From positions 1-12,213 of the forward strand of contig DAOQTX010000063.1 of assembly GCA_035340715.1 (NCBI GenBank): 12,213 nt of DNA. Reading direction: 5' to 3'. How positions within the stretch are numbered: the first letter of the stretch is position 1; every line of letters begins with the position of its first letter. Both the position numbers and the translations under genes were made by a program. Origin of the DNA: DAOQTX01 sp035340715 (GTDB taxonomy: Bacteria; Bacteroidota; Bacteroidia; AKYH767-A; OLB10). The notes under the pieces were generated by a model, which had not been told where the DNA came from, ran no database searches, and saw nothing but the letters and a program-made list of their open reading frames with translations. Below are positions 6,631 through 12,213 of this stretch, in pieces.

Positions 6631-7323
6631 TTGTTTACGTATCTACTGCTCATACTCATTTGGTTGGTTGTGTCCTGTATAGGAGCAATGGTTTTATCTA
6701 TCCGATGGACTTCCAAAAGCATTCTATTTATTTCCTTATTGATACCAGCTATTCTTCTATTGATATGCGATCATTTCTTAGTTACTAGAGAAGTATGGAA
6801 GTTTACGGATCAGTTCCGCCTTGGCATTACCCTTTGGCAGATGCCACTTGAGCATATATTAATAGTACCGATTCTTTCACTGCCTTTGCTGCTGTTTTTT
6901 CAAAAACTTAGTTTGAACAAAAACACCGAGCGACTCAACCAAATTGCTTTGGTCATTAATGCTTTTGTTTTGCTTTTCTTAATGATCACGGTATTTAAAA
7001 ATTTCAATCGGTATTTTGCATATTTACTTTACTGGCTAGCTGCGTTTTATATGACCTTATTACTAATGAATAAAGTAAAATGGATGCTGACCTATTACAT
7101 TTCCTTTCTGTTGAGCTTGCCTTTAGTGCTGAGCGTCTATATTATTTTACTGAAATTGCCTTTGTTGGAAGTAAATTCAAGTATGGTTAGTGGACATCGT
7201 TTGATGGAGGTTCCACTTGAATTTCTTTTGTATTATTTTTTACTAAGTATGATGAGCTGCAGCCTATTTAGTTTTCTCAATAAGCGATTTGAAATCAGAG
7301 AAAATAGACAATCCAATAAATAA
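6631..7323 (+). CDS. Divergent lycopene-cyclase-domain membrane protein (CrtYc-CrtYd-like)
   Basis: This is a 230-residue integral membrane protein with about six to seven hydrophobic helices and an internal duplication. Its layout matches the fused heterodimer-type lycopene cyclases of Bacteroidota, which cyclise the ends of lycopene in the membrane. The N-terminus MFTYLLL resembles the family start. Asp47, Thr52 and the WKF at 56-58 fit the D-x-T-x-W-x-F block. Then come LGITLWQMPLE at 64-74 and, in the second half, GHRLMEVPLE at 188-197, each followed by a hydrophobic helix. In characterised relatives the PxE is normally followed by another acidic residue; here the next residues are His75 and Phe198, so activity is uncertain. 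The TTG start is forced by an in-frame stop at 6616-6618 and supported by the family-like N-terminus; an ATG at 6688 would delete the first helix. No other carotenoid gene is in the window. Family assignment is from recalled motifs. Confidence 0.68.
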   Translation: MFTYLLLILIWLVVSCIGAMVLSIRWTSKSILFISLLIPAILLLICDHFLVTREVWKFTDQFRLGITLWQMPLEHILIVPILSLPLLLFFQKLSLNKNTERLNQIALVINAFVLLFLMITVFKNFNRYFAYLLYWLAAFYMTLLLMNKVKWMLTYYISFLLSLPLVLSVYIILLKLPLLEVNSSMVSGHRLMEVPLEFLLYYFLLSMMSCSLFSFLNKRFEIRENRQSNK

Positions 7324-7340
7324 TTTCTTACTAAAATATT

Positions 7341-7410
7341 CGATTTTAAGACAATTTGGACTTTTTTAAAAAATCGTGATAAACTATAGGTAACAAAATT
7401 GTCTTTATCG
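7341..7410. repeat. Long imperfect inverted repeat upstream of the giant adhesin gene
   Basis: A perfect 10-bp inverted repeat pairs AAGACAATTT (7348-7357) with AAATTGTCTT (7396-7405). Outside it, after a small bulge, CGAT (7341-7344) pairs with ATCG (7407-7410), giving a 14-bp interrupted stem. The intervening segment offers an alternative pairing of CGATTTT (7341-7347) with AAAATCG (about 7370-7376) and a T6A6 palindrome at 7362-7373. It lies 18 bases after the cyclase-like gene and 31 before the adhesin ATG. It could act as a terminator for the former, or a leader structure or operator for the latter; the sequence does not decide. Confidence 0.45.
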
Positions 7411-7441
7411 CAGTAAAAATGAGTTGAAAATTCATACCAAT

Positions 7442-10400
7442 ATGAAATTACAACCTTTTCTGCGAGTGGGGGCATTTTGCCTGATTGCATTATTTAGTTT
7501 AAATACCCAAAAAGCCCATGCTACACATGCGGCCGGAGCCGATTTAACATATCAGTGCTTGGGAGGTCTTCAGTACAAGATCAATATCTCGTTTTATCGT
7601 GATTGTGCCGGAGTTTCTGAACCCAATAGCATATCACTTAAATATGCTTCAGCCAGTTGTGGTTATAACCTAACGGCAACGGCCAATAAAATAGCTAATA
7701 CGGGTAATGAAATAACTGTTCCTTGTAACTCTGCTGCAACCAGATGTACCAATGGAAATTTAACCGGTATTCGAAAATTTGAGTATTCAGTAACGGTAAC
7801 TTTACCTGCCGCTTGTAGCGATTGGATTTTTAGTTATGAAGTATGCTGTCGAAATTGTGCGATTACTACCATTCAAAATCCTTGTGCAAACAGCACTAAA
7901 TTATATGTTGAATCGAAGTTGAATAATATTGCTGCGCCTTGCAACAGTTCACCAACTTTTTCAAACATTCCAATAGCGTTTGTTTGTATTGGTCAAAACT
8001 TTAATTACAATCATGGTGTAATGGATCCCAATGGAGATTCATTAGTATATGAGCTTATTGCACCAAAAATAAGTTCTAGCAACACGGTTACCTTCATACC
8101 ACCTGCAAGTACTACAACACCTGTTGCAAGTAGTACTGCTTTTAGTTTAAATGCATCAACTGGTGATATTAATTTTACACCGAGTCAACTTCAGATTGGC
8201 ATTATGGCCATCCGTGTTAGAGAGTTTAGAAATGGTGTTGAGATTGGAGCGGTTATACGCGACATGCAAGTGTACACCCAAAATTGTCCAAACAATTTGC
8301 CAACGCTATCGGGTATGAACAATACCACGCAATATACCGACACTATTTGTGCAGGTCAGAATATTTGTTTTACAGCACATTCAAATGATGCTGATGCCGG
8401 ACAAGTGGTTACACTAACACACAACAATGGAATACCAGGAGCTAGCGTCACTACTACATCAGGAAATTTGCCTGTGGCTACTGTTTGTTGGACACCCACG
8501 CAAGCACAAGTGAGTAGCTTGCCATATAGTATCACATTCACAGTTCGAGACGATGCATGCCCTACCAATGGTATTCAAGTGTATTCGTACAATATTTATG
8601 TAACATCTGCTGCCATCAATGTTAGCAGTAACAATGTGAGTTGCTACGGTATGGCGAATGGAACGGCAAGTGCAAGTCCTGTTGGAAGTGGACCATTGAG
8701 CTACAGTTGGAATACAAGTCCGGTTCAAACAAATTCTTCTATCAATGGATTGAGTCCGGGAACCTATACCGTTACCGCTACTAATTCGGCCGGATGTACC
8801 GCGAGCAATACCGTTACCATAACACAACCCAATGAATTGGTGTTGAGCAATACTCGTACAGATGCATTGTGTAATGGATCGGCCAATGGTAGTTTAACTT
8901 TATCATTGAGCGGAGGAGTATCTCCTTTCACGTATCAATGGAACAACGGAGCTACTACACAAAACGTAAATGGTTTGGTGGCGGGCACTTATACCGTTAC
9001 TGTTACTCAAGCAAATGGGTGTACTGCTACACGAGTTATGACCGTTCAGCAACCCAGTGCACTTAGCGGTAGTATTGGATCAGTAAATAATGTAGCTTGC
9101 TTTGGAACCAATACCGGTTCTGCTCAATTGAGCATTAGTGGAGGCTCACCCGGTTACACTTATTTTTGGAGTAATGGATCTACACAGCAAAATTTATCAA
9201 ATGCTGCAGCGGGAAATTATACGGTAACTGTAACCGATCTCAATGGTTGTACCTTAACCAGAAACACTACAATAACTCAACCCACGGCTGCATTAGCAGG
9301 AAGCACAACAGTTACTTCAAATGTTTCCTGTTTTTCTGGAAACAACGGTGCAATTGATTTAACAGTAAGTGGTGGAACAGCACCTTATGGTTATACCTGG
9401 AATAATGGATCAACAACACAAGACATATCAAATATTTCTGCCGGTACCTATACAGTAACGATAACAGATTCAAAAGGATGTACCACTACAAATGTGAGTA
9501 CAATCAATCAACCGGTAGGTGCATTAAGTACTGGAGTAAGCGTAACAAACAATGTATTGTGCTTTGGTGGAAACAATGGCTCTATCAATATCAATGTAAC
9601 CGGTGGAACTACCCCTTACACTTATACCTGGAGCAATGGTGCGACTACACAGAATATTGCAAATCTAGTAGCAGGTACCTATTCGGTAAGTGTAGTGGAT
9701 GTTAATGGATGTAATGCTAGTTTAAACGGTATAATCATCGATCAACCGGGTTTTAGTTTATCGGGCTCATCTATAGTTAATCCACCTGTTTCATGTTTTG
9801 GAGGAAATGATGGAGCTTTGCAAGTAAGTATAAACGGTGGAACTTTACCATATACCTACAATTGGAACAATGGTGCAAGCACACAAAACATTAGTAACTT
9901 AAGTAGCGGAACCTATACTGTTTTAGTAACTGACGTGAATGGATGTACATTACAATTATCACAAAATGTAAGTCAGCCAACACAAGCATTGGCTGCATGG
10001 AATAATCAAGTAAGTAATGTTGATTGTTTTGGAAACAACAGCGGATCAGTAGATTTATCTGTAGCCGGTGGAACAGGTCCCTATACTTATCTTTGGAATA
10101 CTGGAGGAACTGTTCAGGATCCTTCCAATATGAGCAGTGGCAATTATACTGTTACAGTAACCGATGCCAATGGATGTACAGCCACCAATGTGGCCAATAT
10201 TGGTCAACCTTCTAATGCATTAAATGCTTCTATTACATCATCTACAAATGTGGGTTGTTTTGGCAATGCTACCGGATCCATCAACCTTTCAGTGAATGGA
10301 GGAACGGGCCCCTATACCTACTTATGGAATACCGGTGGTACGGTAGAAGATCCACAAAATCTTTCAATGGGTTCATACACGGTAACCGTAAGTGATATAA

Positions 10401-12213
10401 ATGGATGTACTGCAACACAAGGAATATCCATTAGTCAACCGAGCAATCCGTTGAGTAGTTCAATAGGATTTTCTTCAAACGTTACTTGTTTTGGAGCGGG
10501 TAATGGTTCAATTAATTTAACAGTAAATGGTGGTACTTCTCCTTATACCTACAATTGGAGTAATGGAATGTCATCACAAAACTTAGTGAATCTTTCACCG
10601 GGTGTATTTTCAGTTACCATTACCGATGCCAATGGATGTACATCATCACAAAGTGCAAGCATTAGTCAGCCAACAGCCGCTTTAAGTTCAACTATTCAGT
10701 CTACTATTCAGGTTGATTGTTTTAGCAATAATACGGGTGCAGCTACCGTATCTGTTGCCGGAGGTACTTCTCCCTATACTTATTTATGGAATAATGGATC
10801 GACCAGTCAGAACATCAATAATGTCAATGCAGGTACGTATACTTTGACTGTTACCGATGCCAATGGATGTACGCATAACAGAGTAGTAGTTATCAGTCAG
10901 CCAGCACAAGCATTAAACAGTTCAATCAGCAGTACTTCAAATGTAAATTGCTTTGGCAATGCAAGTGGCAGTATAAATTTATCAGTAAATGGAGGAACAT
11001 CACCTTACTCGTATAATTGGAGTAATGGATCGAGCACACAAAATATTTCCGCATTAAATGCCGGAGTCTATACCGTAGTTATTACCGATGCTAATGGATG
11101 TACTCGTTCAAGTGTTGCAACTATTACACAACCTTCGGCAAGTTTACAAACTTCCGTGAACAGTACCAATGCAGTAGCTTGTCATGGAAATTCAACAGGG
11201 AGTATAACCATAAATGTGAATGGAGGAACGTCACCTTATTCATTTAACTGGAGCAATGGTTCAACCGTTCAAAATCCAAGTGCACTTGTTGCTGGAGTCT
11301 ATACTGTAAATATTACCGATGCCAATGGTTGTACTCAATCAGCATCAACCACGATAACTCAACCATCTGCTTCTTTAACTTCTTCCGTACTATCTCAGGT
11401 ACAAGTTTCTTGTTTTGGAAATAATACTGGAACGCTTAGTTTAAATGTAAATGGAGGAACAGCACCTTATTCCTATAACTGGAGTAATGGGTCGAGCGCT
11501 TCGGCCATCAACAATTTGGCAGCAGGAAACTACTCAGTCACTGTTAGTGATGCCAATGGATGTACTTCAACATTGAATGCGGTGATCACTCAACCGAATG
11601 CGAGTTTAGTGAGTAGTGTGGCCAGTACTACAAATATTTTATGTAATGGTAATTCTACTGGTGTTGTAAATATAAATGTAAATGGAGGCACAGCGCCTTA
11701 TACCTATTCATGGAGTAATGGTGCATCTAGCCAAAATATAAGTGGTCTTTCTTCAGGTACCTATACTGTGTCGGTAGTTGATGTTAACGGATGTACTGCT
11801 ATTGCTTCTGCATCATTAACACAGCCTACTGCCTTAACAGCTACAGTAAATACAAATAATGCTACCTGTGGTGTTGCCAATGGTGATGCTACAATAAGTG
11901 CAAATGGTGGAGCAGGAAGCTACACCTATCTTTGGTCCAATGGCGCTACTAGTGCTTCGATATCCAATTTAAATACTGGAAGTTATAGTGTTACAGTAAC
12001 AGATGCAAATGGATGTAGTTACAATACTGCGGCTAACATCAGCAACTTGAATGGTCCGCAAGCTAGTATTGCTTCTAATACTGCGGTTGATTGTTTTGGA
12101 AATTCAAATGGATCGCTTACCGTAAATGTAAGTGGAGGCACATTACCTATATCTTACTTGTGGTCGAATGGTGCCTCAACATTGAACTTGAGCAATGTTG
12201 TAGCCGGCAAGTA
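7442..12213 (+). CDS. Giant secreted SprB-repeat adhesin, N-terminal 1590 residues (3' end outside window)
   Basis: The frame stays open from the ATG at 7442 to the window end with no stop. Residues 1-27 are a signal peptide (hydrophobic core 9-20, cleavage likely after AHA). Residues 28-295 are a cysteine-rich module typical of Bacteroidota surface proteins, opening with THAAGADLTYQC and containing YRDC, MDPNGDSLVYEL and VREFRNG blocks. Residues about 300-388 resemble a PKD or cadherin-like beta-sandwich (DTICAGQNICFTA, VCWTPTQAQ). From about residue 398, SprB repeats follow: 15 complete and one partial. SprB of Flavobacterium johnsoniae is a cell-surface filament moved by the gliding machinery and exported by the T9SS. 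By analogy this is a surface adhesin, probably ending downstream in a T9SS (type B-like) sorting domain, which cannot be seen. It is not necessarily the sprB orthologue. The mature N-terminal part has 17 cysteines, suggesting disulfides. No Shine-Dalgarno precedes the ATG. Confidence 0.93.
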   Translation, partial: MKLQPFLRVGAFCLIALFSLNTQKAHATHAAGADLTYQCLGGLQYKINISFYRDCAGVSEPNSISLKYASASCGYNLTATANKIANTGNEITVPCNSAATRCTNGNLTGIRKFEYSVTVTLPAACSDWIFSYEVCCRNCAITTIQNPCANSTKLYVESKLNNIAAPCNSSPTFSNIPIAFVCIGQNFNYNHGVMDPNGDSLVYELIAPKISSSNTVTFIPPASTTTPVASSTAFSLNASTGDINFTPSQLQIGIMAIRVREFRNGVEIGAVIRDMQVYTQNCPNNLPTLSGMNNTTQYTDTICAGQNICFTAHSNDADAGQVVTLTHNNGIPGASVTTTSGNLPVATVCWTPTQAQVSSLPYSITFTVRDDACPTNGIQVYSYNIYVTSAAINVSSNNVSCYGMANGTASASPVGSGPLSYSWNTSPVQTNSSINGLSPGTYTVTATNSAGCTASNTVTITQPNELVLSNTRTDALCNGSANGSLTLSLSGGVSPFTYQWNNGATTQNVNGLVAGTYTVTVTQANGCTATRVMTVQQPSALSGSIGSVNNVACFGTNTGSAQLSISGGSPGYTYFWSNGSTQQNLSNAAAGNYTVTVTDLNGCTLTRNTTITQPTAALAGSTTVTSNVSCFSGNNGAIDLTVSGGTAPYGYTWNNGSTTQDISNISAGTYTVTITDSKGCTTTNVSTINQPVGALSTGVSVTNNVLCFGGNNGSININVTGGTTPYTYTWSNGATTQNIANLVAGTYSVSVVDVNGCNASLNGIIIDQPGFSLSGSSIVNPPVSCFGGNDGALQVSINGGTLPYTYNWNNGASTQNISNLSSGTYTVLVTDVNGCTLQLSQNVSQPTQALAAWNNQVSNVDCFGNNSGSVDLSVAGGTGPYTYLWNTGGTVQDPSNMSSGNYTVTVTDANGCTATNVANIGQPSNALNASITSSTNVGCFGNATGSINLSVNGGTGPYTYLWNTGGTVEDPQNLSMGSYTVTVSDINGCTATQGISISQPSNPLSSSIGFSSNVTCFGAGNGSINLTVNGGTSPYTYNWSNGMSSQNLVNLSPGVFSVTITDANGCTSSQSASISQPTAALSSTIQSTIQVDCFSNNTGAATVSVAGGTSPYTYLWNNGSTSQNINNVNAGTYTLTVTDANGCTHNRVVVISQPAQALNSSISSTSNVNCFGNASGSINLSVNGGTSPYSYNWSNGSSTQNISALNAGVYTVVITDANGCTRSSVATITQPSASLQTSVNSTNAVACHGNSTGSITINVNGGTSPYSFNWSNGSTVQNPSALVAGVYTVNITDANGCTQSASTTITQPSASLTSSVLSQVQVSCFGNNTGTLSLNVNGGTAPYSYNWSNGSSASAINNLAAGNYSVTVSDANGCTSTLNAVITQPNASLVSSVASTTNILCNGNSTGVVNINVNGGTAPYTYSWSNGASSQNISGLSSGTYTVSVVDVNGCTAIASASLTQPTALTATVNTNNATCGVANGDATISANGGAGSYTYLWSNGATSASISNLNTGSYSVTVTDANGCSYNTAANISNLNGPQASIASNTAVDCFGNSNGSLTVNVSGGTLPISYLWSNGASTLNLSNVVAGK
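8633..12213 (+). repeat. Tandem array of SprB repeats, 231-bp period
   Basis: Units are marked by a V-x-C-F-G start and an N-G-C-T core near the end of the domain. The first cysteine codons are at 8642, 8870, 9098, 9329, 9560, 9794, 10025, 10256, 10487, 10718, 10949, 11180, 11411, 11642, 11867 and 12092. Intervals are 228, 228, 231, 231, 234, then eight in a row of 231, then 225 and 225 bases. Each unit follows the plan C-F-G-x-N-x-G-S, GGTxPYxYxW, N/S-NG, a G-x-Y-x-V strand, TDANGCT and a closing QP linker. The sixteenth unit is cut by the window end. The same features define the SprB repeat family (Pfam PF13573). Confidence 0.93.

Noticed and set aside
6688..7323. Shorter start (ATG at 6688) for the cyclase-like protein, preceded by AGGAG
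   Set aside because: The AGGAG is only 2 bases from the ATG, too close for a ribosome binding site, and this start would remove the first membrane helix whose sequence fits the family N-terminus.
8459..8827. 122-codon open frame on the minus strand
   Set aside because: It is antisense to the adhesin reading frame, is of low complexity and overlaps other antisense frames; it is a shadow of the repeat-rich composition.
9478..10215. Short plus-strand frames at 9478-9705 and 10024-10215
   Set aside because: They are out-of-frame readings of the SprB repeats; their Trp- and Tyr-rich sequences reflect the repeated DNA.
8633..12213. Regular short repeats suggesting a CRISPR array
   Set aside because: The period is 231 bases, the units are diverged, and the whole stretch is one open reading frame encoding protein repeats; there are no identical 25-40 base repeats with unique spacers.

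Overview
The window comes from a member of the Bacteroidota, probably an aerobic, surface-associated one. Three things support this. Two neighbouring genes end in type IX secretion (T9SS) sorting domains with the YPNPA motif. A very large gene carries SprB-type repeats, which are characteristic of Bacteroidota gliding and adhesion proteins. The gene starts mostly lack G-rich Shine-Dalgarno sequences, and TAnnTTTG-type -7 boxes lie where promoters are expected. Genus cannot be told from the sequence.

Layout. Positions 1-1761 (+) hold two T9SS-exported protein genes overlapping by ATGA; the first is cut by the window edge. Positions 1762-1904 are a short convergent intergenic stretch with small hairpins and a sequence resembling a dispersed repeat. 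Positions 1905-6430 (-) are the compact operon nuoA-nuoB-nuoC-nuoD-nuoE-nuoF of respiratory complex I, with junctions that overlap by 4 bp or are 1-12 bp apart. NuoG to NuoN are absent after nuoF, so the rest of the complex must be encoded elsewhere. Positions 6431-6630 form a divergent promoter region. Positions 6631-7323 (+) encode an integral membrane protein that I recognise as a divergent, two-domain lycopene-cyclase-like (CrtYc/CrtYd fused) protein. Positions 7324-7441 contain a long imperfect inverted repeat. From 7442 to the end of the window (+) an open reading frame of at least 1590 codons, with no stop in the window, encodes a secreted giant adhesin: signal peptide, cysteine-rich N-terminal module, one PKD/cadherin-like domain, then 15 complete and one partial SprB repeat in a nearly exact 231-bp period.

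How the genes fit together. NuoB, C, D, E and F form the peripheral arm core (NADH to N2 cluster to quinone site) and NuoA is a small membrane subunit. With NuoE and NuoF present, the complex should use NADH. The exported proteins at both ends belong to the T9SS surface programme. The cyclase-like gene stands alone, with no other carotenoid gene in the window. I saw no tRNA, rRNA, CRISPR array, insertion sequence or phage gene. Most of the window is conventional for the phylum. The parts worth a second look are the strictly phased repeat array, the altered cyclase motifs, the inverted repeat before the adhesin gene, and the steep base-composition gradient in the second T9SS gene.
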